Below are positions 37,905 to 47,539 of a stretch of DNA of 50,000 bases, piece after piece. This stretch comes from Symbiodinium natans. Lineage: Eukaryota; Sar; Dinophyceae; Suessiales; Symbiodiniaceae. The stretch spans positions 107,501-157,500 of the forward strand of contig CAJNDS010002557.1 of NCBI GenBank assembly GCA_905221605.1, in the 5' to 3' direction. The position numbers were made by a program, and so were the translations under genes. The stretch's first letter is position 1. Each line of letters starts with the position of its first letter. Under the pieces are notes generated by a model, which saw only the letters and a list, made by a program, of their open reading frames with translations, was not told the origin of the DNA and searched no databases.

Positions 37905-38178
37905 CTTAGAGGGGTCAGAGGGTTTAGAGGGTTTAGAGGGTTTAGAGGGTTTAGAGGGTTTAGAGGGTTTAGAGGGTTTAGAGGGTTTAGAGGGTTTAGA
38001 GGGTTTAGAGGGTTTGGAGGGTTTAGAGGGTTTAGAGGGTTTGGAGGGTTTAGAGGGTTTAGAGGGTTTAGAGGGTTTAGAGGGTTTAGAGGGTTTAGAG
38101 GGTTTAGAGGGTTTAGAGGGTTTAGAGGGTTTAGTGGGTTTGGGTTCAGAGGGGTTAGAGGGTTCAGAGGGTTTAGGG
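37905..38178 (+). repeat. (GGGTTTAGA)n nonamer minisatellite
   Basis: About 28 copies of a 9-bp unit, GGGTTTAGA, with a few TTTGGA variants. Nine is three codons, so both strands stay open (Leu-Glu-Gly on +, Lys-Pro-Ser or Leu-Asn-Pro on -). The resulting 106-128 codon frames are repeat artefacts. Confidence 0.95.
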
Positions 38179-38299
38179 TTGAACAAACACGACAAAGGGC
38201 CTCCTCCTCCATGGCGGACCAGGCGGGTGCGGCATCCCCTGATGTTGGCTACAAGGCTAGACTGGGGTTTAGGGTTTAGGGTTTAGGGTTTAGGGTCTA

Positions 38300-38372
38300 G
38301 GGTTTAGGGTACCCTTTAAGGGAATATAAATGAGGGCCCTCATTCCCTCATTCCCTACGAAGAACCAGCCAG
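38300..38372. mobile_element. Family-2 element, left end lost in array
   Basis: GGGTACCCTTTAAGGGAATAT then CCCTCATTCCCTCATTCCCTACGAAGAACCAGCC. Its left inverted repeat is missing where the TTTAGGG array begins. Confidence 0.7.
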
Positions 38373-38504
38373 TAGAGGGTGCAAGGCTGCAAGGCGCATC
38401 CCAAGATGAACGAATTCGTATATACAAAATCTGCAAGTACAGCTTGGAATATCTAATATTGAAAAACATAAACAATATTGGTTGTTGACTTTGCATTCTG
38501 TTGA

Positions 38505-38700
38505 TACTATCGCGATCACAACCTTCGTCATCATGGTCGTCGTGGTCGTCGTCGTTGTCGTCGCCATCACCCTCGTCATCGCCACCATCAGCGTCATCAT
38601 CACCACCATCACCATCACCATCATCATCATCATCATCATCACTGTCGTCATCCTCATGAACATCGCTGTCATCATCGTCATCGTCATCGCCATCATCACC
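38505..38700. repeat. Imperfect CAT/CGT trinucleotide tract
   Basis: Degenerate ATC/GTC triplets. Similar triplet-biased islands lie at 6395-6445, 15605-15670, 17368-17452, 16235-16265 and 48760-48940. Confidence 0.85.
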
Positions 38701-38942
38701 CCAAAACTACAAAAACCCAAAAACACCAAAACCCCAAAAGCCCAAAAAAAACAAAACCCAAAACCCCAAAACTACAAAAACCCAAAAGCACCAAAACCCC
38801 CAAAAACACCCAAAAGCCCAAAAAAAAACCCAAAACCCCAAAAAAAACAAAACCCAAAACCCCAAAACTGCAAAAACCCCAAAACCCCAAAACCCCCCAA
38901 AAAACCCAAAAGCCCAAAAAAAAACCCAAAACCCCCCAACAG
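38698..38942 (-). repeat. AAAACCC / CAAAAAC simple repeat
   Basis: A- and C-rich tract with internal blocks recurring about every 60-110 bp, such as CCCCAAAACTnCAAAAACCC. Frames over it are low complexity. Confidence 0.9.
38720..38730. other. No gene seen 38300-38930
   Basis: The stretch 38300-38930 holds a family-2 element, a short AT-rich island with a weak open minus frame (38372-38510) and two simple repeats. I do not support a gene there. Confidence 0.6.
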
Positions 38943-39050
38943 TTCCATCCTGCAGGCCCCCCCACCTCTTGCGAGGCGACTCTGCGTAAGACGGGCGCGT
39001 CCGTCCTGAAACCGGGCCATGGGAGTTGGAAAGCCAGAAATAGTGTTCAG
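38935..39050 (-). CDS. Putative exon
   Basis: Minus frame E-H-Y-F-W-L-S-N-S-H-G-P-V-S-G-R-T-R-P-S, then Y-A-E-S-P-R-K-R-W. A second minus frame (M-A-R-F-Q-D-G-R-A-R-L) is also open. Confidence 0.5.
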
Positions 39051-39217
39051 GGTTTTAGGGTTCTTAGGGTTTTAGGGTTTCAGGGTTTTTTAGGGTTTTC
39101 AGTGCTTGTTTAGGGTTTTTAGGGTTTTTAGGCTTTTTAGGCTTTTTAGGGTTTTTAGGGTTGTGGGGGGTTTAGGGTGTAGGGTTCTAGGGGTTTGGGT
39201 TTTAGGGTTTCGAGTTT

Positions 39218-39312
39218 AGCCGTCGGACCCTCTGGCAACTCGTCACTGCGTTGCCGTATGCGAAGCACATCGCCACAAGTGCAGCACCACATGGTCGGCG
39301 CATATCCCCTCA
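39218..39312 (-). CDS. Putative exon with CxxC
   Basis: Minus frame Y-A-P-T-M-W-C-C-T-C-G-D-V-L-R-I-R-Q-R-S, then D-E-L-P-E-G-P-T-A-K-L. The C-C-T-C pair is only suggestive of metal binding. Confidence 0.55.
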
Positions 39313-39504
39313 CAACATGTGCCCTAAACCCTAAACCCTAAACCCTGCACCCTCAACCCTAAGCCCCAAACCCTTAACCCTTAAAACCCTAAACCCTTAA
39401 CCCTCAACCCTAAGCCCTAAACCCTAAACCCTTAAAACCCTAAACCCTAAAGCCGATCCAGGGGCCTCACCTCCACCTCACTCAGCCACCATGTTTGACC
39501 TGCT

Positions 39505-39680
39505 CCTCGTGGGCATTGCAACCCCCCCCGCCCCCAAGCCTAAACCCTAAACCCTAAACCCTAAACCCTAAACCCTAAACCCTAAACCCTAAACCCTAAA
39601 CCCTAAACCCTAAACCCTAAACCCCAAGGTCAAGTGGCTATTCTTCCTGGGCATTGCAACCCCCCGCCCCCCCCGCCACA
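39505..39680. repeat. Short direct repeat flanking a CCCTAAA array
   Basis: TGGGCATTGCAACCCCCC occurs at 39510-39527 and 39648-39665, both followed by CCGCCCCC, on either side of the array at 39540-39625. Confidence 0.8.
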
Positions 39681-39904
39681 CCCCCCCCTCCGCCCGAGCC
39701 TCGCGGCCAGGTAAGATGCCCAAGGGCACCTGCAGGCTGCTAAGTTCCACAGACAAGGTTTAGGGTTTAGGGTTTAGGGTTTAGGGTTTAGGGTTTAGGG
39801 TTTAGGGTTTAGGGTTTAGGGTTTAGGGTTTAGGGTTTAGGGTTTAGGCTTTAGGGTTTAGGGCTTCGGGGTTTAGGGCTTCGGGGTTGTAGGGCTTACA
39901 GGGC

Positions 39905-39942
39905 TGAGGGCTTCCTCGTTGCCTTCAGAGCGGAGGTGCAGG
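39905..39942 (-). CDS. Putative short exon with GTAAGC donor
   Basis: Minus frame L-H-L-R-S-E-G-N-E-E-A-L-S then CCCT|GTAAGCCC, between two TTTAGGG arrays. Confidence 0.5.
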
Positions 39943-40367
39943 GGTTTAGGGTTTAGGGTTTAGGGTTTAGGGTTTAGGGTTTAGGGTTTAGGGTTTAGGG
40001 TTTAGGGTTTAGGGTTTAGGGTTTAGGGTTTAGGGTTTAGGGTTCAATGAGAATATGAGAATGCTTCTCACGATCTGGTGTTGGTTACGGCCATCGCTTC
40101 AGGATGAAACCCTTTAAACCTTATAAACCCTAAAAACCCTAAGAAACATATAACTCCTAGAAGTCTGAACCCTAAACCCTAAACCCTAAACCCTAAACCC
40201 TAAACCCTAAACCCTCCAAACCTTTCCCCTACGTTAATGGCCTCAGAGGCCGAGGAGTCCGCGAAGCGGGTGTTCCGGTAGCCTCCCGGCGGGGGGGGGG
40301 AGAGGGGAGCGCAGGCCCTCAACCCTAAACCCTAAACCCTAAACCCTAAACCCTAAACCCTAAGGAC

Positions 40368-40505
40368 TAAAGGAGGGATCCTTGTAAGTGACCTTTCAAT
40401 TTCTTTGGGGGCGATTTAGGGGCTACTGAGGTATGTAGGGACTATGGGTGATAGAGGGGAACCAGACTTGATGGTGCCTTCTAGGGGTCCCTTCTTGTAT
40501 CCCTC
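40368..40505 (-). mobile_element. Family-1 element, copy 4
   Basis: AAGGAGGGATCCTTGTAAGTGACCT at the left with GCTACTGAGGTATGTAGGGACTAT in the core, a diverged version of copy 2. The right end GGGTCCCTTCTTGTATCCCTC pairs with the left. Confidence 0.75.
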
Positions 40506-40678
40506 AGCTAAAGCTACAACCCGAAGCCCTAAGCCCTGATTGCAAACCTAAACCCTCAGCCCGAAGGCTATTTCGGGCTTAGGGTTTGTGGCTTAAAGGT
40601 TCTTGGGCTTAGGGTTTAGGGCTCAGGGGCTTCTAAATTCGTGTTGGGAGTTACTTGGGGCCCCTCACGGCTCAACAA

Positions 40679-40724
40679 CGGGAGCTACCATCTTCACCTC
40701 AGAATTCTGGTCTTTCTTCCTAGG
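40679..40724 (-). CDS. Putative short exon with GTGAGG donor
   Basis: Minus frame R-K-K-D-Q-N-S-E-V-K-M-V-A-P-V ends GAGCC|GTGAGGGG. Confidence 0.55.
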
Positions 40725-40872
40725 GTTTGGGGTTTGGGGTTTAGGGTTTCGGGTTTCGAGTCTAGGGTCAGGGTTTACGGACTCGAGGTGTCAGATCAAT
40801 ATGAAGGTGAGACAACTTAGCGCACGGAAAGCAAGAACACAATGGTAAATCCGGAGAACGAGAGGTTATCAA

Positions 40873-40950
40873 TCAGTGAACGAACTTAACAAGAATGGCA
40901 GACATGGTGCCAATGATGTCATCAAAGCGTTGTTTCCAGTCAATCGTGAT
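40873..40950 (-). CDS. Putative exon with terminal stop
   Basis: Minus acceptor GGTTCGCAG, then I-T-I-D-W-K-Q-R-F-D-D-I-I-G-T-M-S-A-I-L, then V-K-F-V-H and TGA at 40873-40875. Confidence 0.65.
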   Translation of the reverse strand: MTIDWKQRFDDIIGTMSAILVKFVH

Positions 40951-41115
40951 CTGCGAACCAAGCAACACAGTGACCTACACCCTAAAACTCTAAATCCCTA
41001 AACCCCGAAAAACCCTAAATCCCTAACCCCCATAAACCCCTAGAACCCTAAAACCCTAAATCCTTAAACCCCTAACCCCCCCAAGCCCCCAAACCCTGCC
41101 CCTCGCAAGGCTCGC

Positions 41116-41168
41116 AGGTTCTTAGTAGGAAATTAGGGAATGAGGTTCCCTATATCCCCCCCTGAATA

Positions 41169-41201
<33 letters not shown>

Positions 41202-41290
41202 GCATACATATGCATATATATATATATATATATATCCTTCAAGGGATTGTATAGGGTACTTCACTCCCCCATTCCCTACTACGAACCAAG
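41116..41290. mobile_element. Family-2 element with (TA)n core
   Basis: GGTTCTTAGTAGGAAATTAGGGAATGAGG at the left pairs with CCCCCATTCCCTACTACGAACC at the right, around a 60-bp TATATA/TGCATA core. Confidence 0.85.
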
Positions 41291-41481
41291 GTTAAACCGA
41301 ACCCTAAAGCTTAAACCCGAAACCCTAGCCCTAAACCCCAAACCCCAAACCCTAAACCCTGAACCCTAAACCCTAAACCCTAAACCCCAAACCCCAAACC
41401 CTAAACCCCAAACCCTAAACCCCAAACCCTAAACCCTAAAGCCTAAACCCTAAAACCCTAAGAACCAGGGCTAGGGCTTCG

Positions 41482-41572
41482 AATTTGGGGTTCCAACGCC
41501 GCCTCCGGGACTCGATGTTGAGGCGGGCCCGAGGCCATCCTGGCATGGGGATCCAGGCCCTTTTGCGCGCTA
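41482..41572 (-). CDS. Putative exon
   Basis: Minus frame Q-K-G-L-D-P-H-A-R-M-A-S-G-P-P-Q-H-R-V-P, then E-A-A-L-E-P-Q. Confidence 0.5.
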
Positions 41573-41784
41573 AAGGTTTAGGGTTTAGGGTTTAGGGTTT
41601 AGGGTTTAGGGTTTAGGGTTTAGGGTTTAGGGTTTAGGGTTTAGGGTTAAGGGTTTAGGGTTTAGGGTTTAGGGTTTAGGGTTTAGGGTTCAGGGTTTAG
41701 GGTTTAGGGTTTAGGGTTTATGAAGTTTAGGGTTTCGGGTGTAGGGACCCTCCTTGACACCTGACCCCTAAACCCCTCAACACT

Positions 41785-41862
41785 CATCGACATTTCCAGC
41801 ATTCAGGCGCAATGCCTCGTGGAATGCACGCGGCTCGTGCAGCTGAGGGCTGTTCCGAGTCG
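41785..41862 (-). CDS. Putative exon (strand uncertain)
   Basis: Minus frame T-T-R-N-S-P-Q-L-H-E-P-R-A-F-H-E-A-L-R-L, then N-A-G-N-V-D-E-C. The plus strand is open as well. Confidence 0.5.
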
Positions 41863-41981
41863 TGCTAGCTTGCAACCCTAAACCCTAAACCCTAAACCCT
41901 AAACCCTGAACCCTGAACCCTGAACCCTAAACCCTAAACCTTAATGATTCGAATAGGGTTTTGGGGTATAGTATAGTAGAT

Positions 41982-42142
41982 TCATATAAGGCACCATCCT
42001 TTGCCCAGCCGTTCTTGACAGTTGAGCATGTTTAGCATTTCGCGCTGCTGCAGCGGTGGGTTCGTCAAGAAACTCGTCGTCCCACGCGTGCTGGGGAGCA
42101 TTTCTCTGTAAGGCAAGGCAGAACGAAGCATGCTGCAGGCAT
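41982..42142 (-). CDS. Putative exon 2 of a two-exon reading
   Basis: Continues from 42181 as D-A-C-S-M-L-R-S-A-L-P-Y-R-E-M-L-P-S-T-R, then Q-Q-R-E-M-L-N-M-L-N-C-Q-E-R-L-G-K and TGA at 41982-41984. A different frame (E-E-A-K-A-S-T-S-R-C-L-Q-H) runs through the candidate intron, so retention cannot be excluded. Confidence 0.5.
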
Positions 42143-42180
42143 CTGGAAGTGGAGGCTTTTGCTTCTTCTCCAAAGTTTAC
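42143..42180 (-). other. Candidate 38-nt GT-AG intron
   Basis: Minus strand GTAAACTTTGG at the 5' end and CCTCCACTTCCAG at the 3' end. Removing it joins phase 1 to phase 1 and keeps a 105-codon frame ending in TGA. It has no telomere-like sequence, unlike the other inferred introns. Confidence 0.45.
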
Positions 42181-42337
42181 CTTGAGCATCTAGGAGGATC
42201 CCGACTTTAAGGGCCTCAGCTTCAACAAGCTCTTGGGCCATGACATCATCGCGCATTCGAGGGACGACCAAAAACCGTGGAGGCCCGAAGCAGGGAGATG
42301 AAATGAGCAATTGGCTCACACAACTCGGTGCTCTCAT
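42181..42337 (-). CDS. Putative exon 1 of a two-exon reading
   Basis: Minus frame from an ATG at 42335-42337: F-L-V-V-P-R-M-R-D-D-V-M-A-Q-E-L-V-E-A-E then A-L-K-V-G-I-L-L-D-A-Q, ending CAAG|GTAAAC in phase 1. The ATG may be internal. Another minus frame (D-E-S-T-E-L-C-E-P-I-A-H-F) overlaps the first half. Confidence 0.55.
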
Positions 42338-42599
42338 CTTGAGTCACAATGCTTCGGGCCCGGACATACTTTGTTTCTCAATAGGGCACTCGTTAAGCAA
42401 GGCTAAGAATCTCGAAAAGATGATTGTGGCCGGGGAACACACTGGAAATCGAGATTTAGACGGCGTTGCCCCGACGAGGCGGGTCAGCTCCGAAGTCTAC
42501 TCTTTAGGGTTCAGGGTTTAGGGTTTAGGGTTTAGGGTTTAGGGTTTAGGGTTTAGGGGGTAGGGGTTAGGGTTTAGGAGCTAGGGTTTAGGGTCGTGA

Positions 42600-42660
42600 A
42601 GAAGGCGCGGCTTGTGACGCTTCACGAGTGAACCCTTGAGCCACGCGACGTATTAGCGCT
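42600..42660 (-). CDS. Putative exon, basic
   Basis: Minus frame Y-V-A-W-L-K-G-S-L-V-K-R-H-K-P-R-L-L-H-D. Confidence 0.5.
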
Positions 42661-43958
42661 GAACCTAGGTCGCAACTACACTCGAACCATCTCGAGCCCA
42701 AAGATCCCAACACCTAAACCCTAAACCCTAAACCCGAGACCCTAAACCGTAAACCCTAATTAAGCCCTAAGCCCTAAACCCTAAACCCTAAACCCTCAAC
42801 CCTCAACCCTCAACCGTCCCGGCAATTCATTAGAATGCAAAAAACCCAGACCTTGGAGCTCGACGGGGTCACTTCGGAGGCCATGTCGAGCGACAAGCCT
42901 GCTCTCTGGTCCCTTTCCATAGGGTTTAGGGTTTAGGGTTTAGGGTTTAGGGTTTAGGGTTTAGGGTTTAGGGTTTTGGGGTTTTAGGGTTTTAGGGTTT
43001 AGGGTTTAGGGTTTAGGGTTTAGGGTTTAGAGTTTAGGGTTTTGGGTTTAGGGTTGAGGGCAACCAGAATGCAGACTGTTGTATGTTCCCTAAACCCTAA
43101 ACCCTAAAGCCCCCCCCCCCCTTCCCATCCTCCTCAAAAAAAGGTACAGTGCACGACCTCTTTCGGAATCTCCCCCCCCCCCCCCCCGCCGCCCCCTGTG
43201 GGCACTGACACCAGAGGAGAGGCCCCAGCGTAGGGTTTGGGGTTCAGGGTTTAGGGTTTAGGGTTCAGGGTTCAGGGTTCAGGGTTTAGGGTTTAGGGTT
43301 TAGGGTTTAGGGTTTAGGGTTTAGGGTTTAGGGTTTAGGGTTTAGGGTTTAGGGTTCAGGGTTCAGGGTTTTGAGGCGACAGGGCCCATGGATGGCCAGT
43401 TTATCCGGCTTGCCACGTGAGGACTGAAGGGTTCAAAGGGGGTGTCGGGCTTATGGTTTCGGGTTTAACGGGGGGTTTAGGGTTTAACGGGTGGGGTTTA
43501 GGGTTTAGGGTTTCGGGTTTCGGGTTAGGGATGGACTTAAGGTTTAGGGTTATTAAGGGTTTAAGGCTTGAGGGCGTTTGAGGGTGTAAGGGTGTCAGGT
43601 TCAAGGATTAAGGCTGGGGCGTTTAAGGTTTCAAGTTCACGGGTGGCCCAAGGGCTTCTTGCGCGCCTACGCATGACAAGCGGAACAGGCCTGTGAGAGA
43701 AGAGGGTTTAGGGTTAAGGGTTTCGGGTTTAGGGTTCAGGATTTCTGGCTTAGGGTTAAGGGTTTCTGGCTTAGGGTTTAGGGCTTAGGGTTTAGGGTTT
43801 ATCTGGGATCTTGGGCAAGGCAGGCTGAGGCCCCCACCCAATCCAGAGCAGAGCTGCAGAGGAGACGGGCACGGCCGGTATTCTGCAAACTGTAATCTGA
43901 CGCTTGACGTTTCGTGGTGTACGTAAACTCTAATCCCTAAACCCTAAACCCTAAGCCT

Positions 43959-44117
43959 TCACCCCGCACCGACCTTCAGCGAGCGATTTCGGCCCCGTCC
44001 CCCCGCTACCCTCACTACATGGGCTGTCACTGATCTTGCTTCGTCAAAGCTGGTTGCTGCTCGAGCCAGGAGGCTACGCGGGAAGAAGAGTTTGTTTACC
44101 GATATCCAGTGGTAGGC
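43959..44117 (-). CDS. Putative 52-codon exon
   Basis: Minus frame A-Y-H-W-I-S-V-N-K-L-F-F-P-R-S-L-L-A-R-A, S-F-D-E-A-R-S-V-T-A-H-V-V-R-V-A-G-G-R and TGA at 43959-43961. Open from end to end of the island. Confidence 0.6.
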   Translation of the reverse strand, partial: AYHWISVNKLFFPRSLLARAATSFDEARSVTAHVVRVAGGRGRNRSLKVGAG

Positions 44118-44169
44118 TCTACTGCTAGATAACTCTCAACCCAAAACACGAAACCCTGAACCCTAAACC

Positions 44170-44346
44170 CTGGATGTGGTAAGAAACAGATGTCGTAGCA
44201 GCTCTAGTTTTCTTTTTCACAAGGGTTCGGGATCTAGGGTCGCTACATATTTCCTCAAATGGTTTACACAGAGAATACAGGGCACGCAATTGAGTTAAGG
44301 GAACCTCTTTCATGCCCTTCCATTTGAGATACCCCAAGGAAGACCG
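44170..44346 (-). CDS. Putative 58-codon exon, basic
   Basis: Minus frame S-L-G-Y-L-K-W-K-G-M-K-E-V-P-L-T-Q-L-R-A, L-Y-S-L-C-K-P-F-E-E-I-C-S-D-P-R-S-R and L-V-K-K-K-T-R-A. Among the most protein-like frames here. Family unknown. Confidence 0.65.
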
Positions 44347-44400
44347 CTTTTTAGGCTTTACGGCTTAGGGTTTAGGGTTTAGGGCTTATAGGGTTTAGGG

Positions 44401-44470
44401 CTTAGGGCCTTTAGGGCCCTTAGGGCCCTTAGGGCCCTTAGGGCCCTTAGGGCCCTTAGGGCCCTAAGGG
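44401..44470. repeat. (GGGCCCTTA)n palindromic minisatellite
   Basis: Six or seven units of AGGGCCCTT. Each unit is close to self-complementary, so the tract can fold on either strand. It ends in GGGCTGA units. Confidence 0.9.
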
Positions 44471-45085
44471 CTGAGGGCTGAGGGCTGAGGGACCAAGATT
44501 ACACCGGAATGGCCAACCCTGAGAGTTTCCAAAGTTGGAGTAGAACCATCCTTTCCCCCTACTTAATGGAAACCCTAAACCCTAAACCCTAAACCCTGAA
44601 CCCTGAACCCTAAACGCTAAACCCTAAACCCTAAACCCTAAACCCTGAACCCTGAACCTGTGCATCTTTAAACCAAAACTATTGAAGCTCGTCAACCGCA
44701 GCTCGTCATCACGAACCTCACTCAGACCCCGAGTCTGCAATGCAGAGTTTCGGGTTTAGGGTTTAGGATTTGGGGTTTAGGGTTTAGGGTTCGGGGTTTG
44801 GGGTTTAGGATTTGGGGTTGAGGGTTTAGGGTTCGGGGTTTGGGGTTTAGGGTTTGGGGTTTAGGATTTAGGGTTCGGGGTTTGGGGTGTAGGGCTTGGG
44901 GTTCAGGTATTCTCGACGCGGCGCAGGCAGAAGCTCTTCATCTTAATCGATGCGCTCCCTCTTTGGGCAGCAAGGCTGGACCTAAAACCTAAACTCTAAG
45001 CCCTAAGGCCTAAACCCTAAGCCCTAGACCCGAAACCCTAAACCCAAACCCTAAACCCTAGACCCCACACCCCAAGGCAAGCTCA

Positions 45086-45186
45086 TAGTCAATGAACCTT
45101 GCCAAATCGATTCTTCGTCCTTCGGGGAGATTCAGGGAGTCCGATCCGGCAATGCTTGCGCTCCACGTGCTCTACGGGTCTTGTTC
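45086..45186 (-). CDS. Putative 32-codon exon, basic
   Basis: Minus frame R-T-R-P-V-E-H-V-E-R-K-H-C-R-I-G-L-P-E-S, then R-R-T-K-N-R-F-G-K and GTTCAT as a possible donor. Confidence 0.6.
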
Positions 45187-45188
45187 TG

Positions 45189-45382
45189 TTTAGGGTTTAG
45201 GGTTTAGGGTTTAGGGTTTAGGGTTTAGGGTTTAGGGTTTAGGGTTTAGGGTTTAGGGTTTAGGGTTTAGGGTTTAGGGTTTAGGGTTTAGGGTTTAGGG
45301 TTTAGGGTTTAGGGTTAGGTTTAGGGTTTAGGGTTTAGGGTTTAGGGTTTAGGGTTTAGGGTTTAGGGTTTAGGGTTTAGTG
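45189..45382 (+). repeat. Long TTTAGGG array
   Basis: About 27 units with one 6-bp slip (GGGTTAGG) near 45313. Confidence 0.95.
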
Positions 45383-45419
45383 TTTAGGGCTTAAAGTAAG
45401 GTTAGGGTTTACAAGTTGC

Positions 45420-45535
45420 AGGCTTCAAGGATTGGGGCTTTAGGGCCGCCAGCCCGACCTTGACAGCAAGGCAAGGTGGCGACTCAGCTCAGCCAGCCAG
45501 CTCCGTGGGCAAGGAAGCCAGCTGTCAGAAGCACC
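45420..45535 (-). CDS. Putative exon
   Basis: Minus frame D-S-W-L-P-C-P-R-S-W-L-A-E-L-S-R-H-L-A-L, then S-R-S-G-W-R-P and TAA. Confidence 0.5.
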
Positions 45536-45924
45536 TGAAACCCTAAACCCTAAACCCTAAACCCTAAACCCTAAACAATAAAAACCAAAATAAAGCACCT
45601 TGACATGGCTCATATATCTGAATAACGGACACCCCTGTGACCATGTTCTTCGCCTGATTGCATGTCGAGTAAGACAGGATAGGACGTGTCTAGGGGACTA
45701 CTTGCCTTCCTTCTTCCCCACCAAATGAAAAACGAAACCTGGAGCCGCGTATACCCCCTAGGGTTTAGGGTTTAGGGTTTAGGGTTTAGGGTTTAGGGTT
45801 TAGGGTTTAGGGTTTAGGGTTTAGGGTTTAGGGTTTAGGGTTTAGGGTTTAGGGTTTACGCATGCATCCTTGCGGACCACTTCCGAAGCAACTACTTGGG
45901 AACCGACTACGTAACAGAAACGGA

Positions 45925-46062
45925 ACTTGCAGCTCGTAGCCTAGCGTGCCTGCCTGTGGGCTCGCCTTTGAGCGTTAAAGATCTCACGAGGGGACCGGAA
46001 GGGAAGCTGCGCAGCCACCGGTTTCTGTACAACTTATACCCCTTTTTGAGAACTTGCCGATT
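45925..46062 (-). CDS. Putative about 45-codon exon (strand uncertain)
   Basis: Minus frame N-R-Q-V-L-K-K-G-Y-K-L-Y-R-N-R-W-L-R-S-F, then V-R-S-L-T-L-K-G-E-P-T-G. The plus strand over 45872-46062 is also open for 60-odd codons (E-T-E-L-A-A-R-S-L-A-C-L), so this is the main rival to the one-strand model. Confidence 0.4.
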
Positions 46063-46171
46063 GGGTTTAGGGTTTAGGGTTTAGGATTTAGGGTTTAGGG
46101 TTTAGGGTTTAGGGTTTAGGGTTTAGGGTTTAGGGTTTAGGGTTTAGGGTTTAGGGTTTAGGGTTTAGGGC

Positions 46172-46260
46172 TTGCCGGGTCGCATGTGGAGATCCCACAG
46201 CAGAAGCTGGAGACACATAGCCCTCGTCTGTCGGCTGGAGCTTCCTTGGCTGTTTGGGGC
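46172..46260 (-). CDS. Putative exon
   Basis: Minus frame P-K-Q-P-R-K-L-Q-P-T-D-E-G-Y-V-S-P-A-S-A. Confidence 0.5.
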
Positions 46261-47118
46261 TTAGGGTTTTCCCCAACCCTGAACCCTGAACCTGTATTTT
46301 GATCCCCTGACTCAACGTTCTACGGTTGCGCATGTGATCGAAGCCGTGGGAGTTATGAGGTCATGGGCCACATTCCAGCAAACCCAAAACCTCCCAACCC
46401 ACCCGCGACAGGGGGGGAAAAGGGAGGGGGGGGGGGGGAGTTCAGGAGTTCCTAGGGGTCCTTTCTGAGGCGGATTGTACAACATTCGGGGGGTATAACG
46501 GTGTAACCCTAAACCCTAAACCCTAAGCCCTGAACCCCTAAGCGCTCCATGGCTCTTGCTTTTGCTCTCCTGTGCAGCCACGACATGGACGGCAACGGCC
46601 CCAAAGTGGAAGACAGCCAGGGCCTTCTAGGGCTTGCCGGGTTTAGGGTTTAGGGTTTAGGGTTTAGGGTTTAGTTTAGGGTTTAGGGTTTAGGGCTTGC
46701 CAGGTTTAGGGTTTAGGGTTTAGGGTTTAGGGTTTAGGGTTTAGGGTTTAGGGTTTACAGTTTAGGGTTTAGGGTTTAGGTTTTAGGGTTTAGGGGGTTC
46801 GGGGTTCAGGGTTCAGGGTTCATTGCTTCTGGGCGTACGGGGCTCATGGGGCTTGTCGGGTTTAGGTTCAGAGGTTCAGGCACAAGGGTTTAGGATCTAG
46901 GGCTTAGGATTGAAGGTTTAGGGTTTAGGGCTTAGGGTCTAGGGTTTAAAGTTCAGGTGCGGTCTCCAAGAAGAAAGGTTCTGTGCCCATGATGGTTGGA
47001 CCTGTTCCTCCTCAGGAGCCCCAAGCCAGCTCCTGTCTCAAGAGGGCACCTCAGAAGTCTCCTACTTGGAGATTTAGGGTTTAGGGTTTAGGGTTTAGGG
47101 TTTAGGGTTTAGGGTTCA

Positions 47119-47335
47119 GGTTATACTAGACCCAGGAGTAACCTAGGAATACAAAGGGCGCCCTTTTTTGGTTTTGAGGGGGTTATAAAGGAACCACAAC
47201 TCTAAACAAAGGAAATACGGGCATACTGCGGGTCCTAACATTTTATCCTTTTGGGGGTTATTACAGTATAATGATAAAGGGACCATAAGGGAATATTCAT
47301 AAAAATTTTGACCCCTATACTAATCCAGAAACTCG
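47119..47335. mobile_element. Family-5 element, copy 2 (longer)
   Basis: ATACTAGACCCAGGAGTAACCTAGGAATACAAAGGGCGCCC then TTTTGGTTTTGAGGGGGTTATAAAGG. The right end CCCCTATACTAATCCAG is partly complementary to the left. Confidence 0.7.
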
Positions 47336-47395
47336 GCCTGGCAACACAAGCTCGAACCCTGCAGCCGTCTCGGCTTCAAGAGTGCTCTGGTGGGT

Positions 47396-47515
47396 TTAGG
47401 GTTTAGAGGGTTTCGGGTTTAGGGTTTAGGGTTTAGGGTTTAGGGTTTAGGGTTTAGGGTTTAGGGTTTAGGGTTTAGGGTTTAGGGTTTAGGGTTTAGG
47501 GTTTAGGGTTTAGGG
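47396..47515 (+). repeat. TTTAGGG array
   Basis: Perfect after an initial TTTAGAGGGTTTCGGG. With the array at 47662-47875 it brackets a coding-like island. Confidence 0.95.
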
Positions 47516-47539
47516 CAAGGCAGGGAAACGCCCTCAAAG

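Noticed and set aside
37872-38286. Frames of 106-128 codons (Leu-Glu-Gly, Lys-Pro-Ser)
   Set aside because: Pure products of the 9-bp tandem repeat, open on both strands because the period is divisible by three.
38475-38730. Val/Ile/Met-rich frames around the ATC/GTC tract
   Set aside because: They resemble membrane segments only because GTC/ATC triplets encode Val and Ile. Simple-sequence artefact.
42826-42920. Plus-strand ATG frame M-Q-K-T-Q-T-L-E-L-D-G-V-T-S-E-A
   Set aside because: The minus strand is open over the same bases (M-E-R-D-Q-R-A-G-L-S-L-D-M-A-S). Neither can be preferred from sequence alone.
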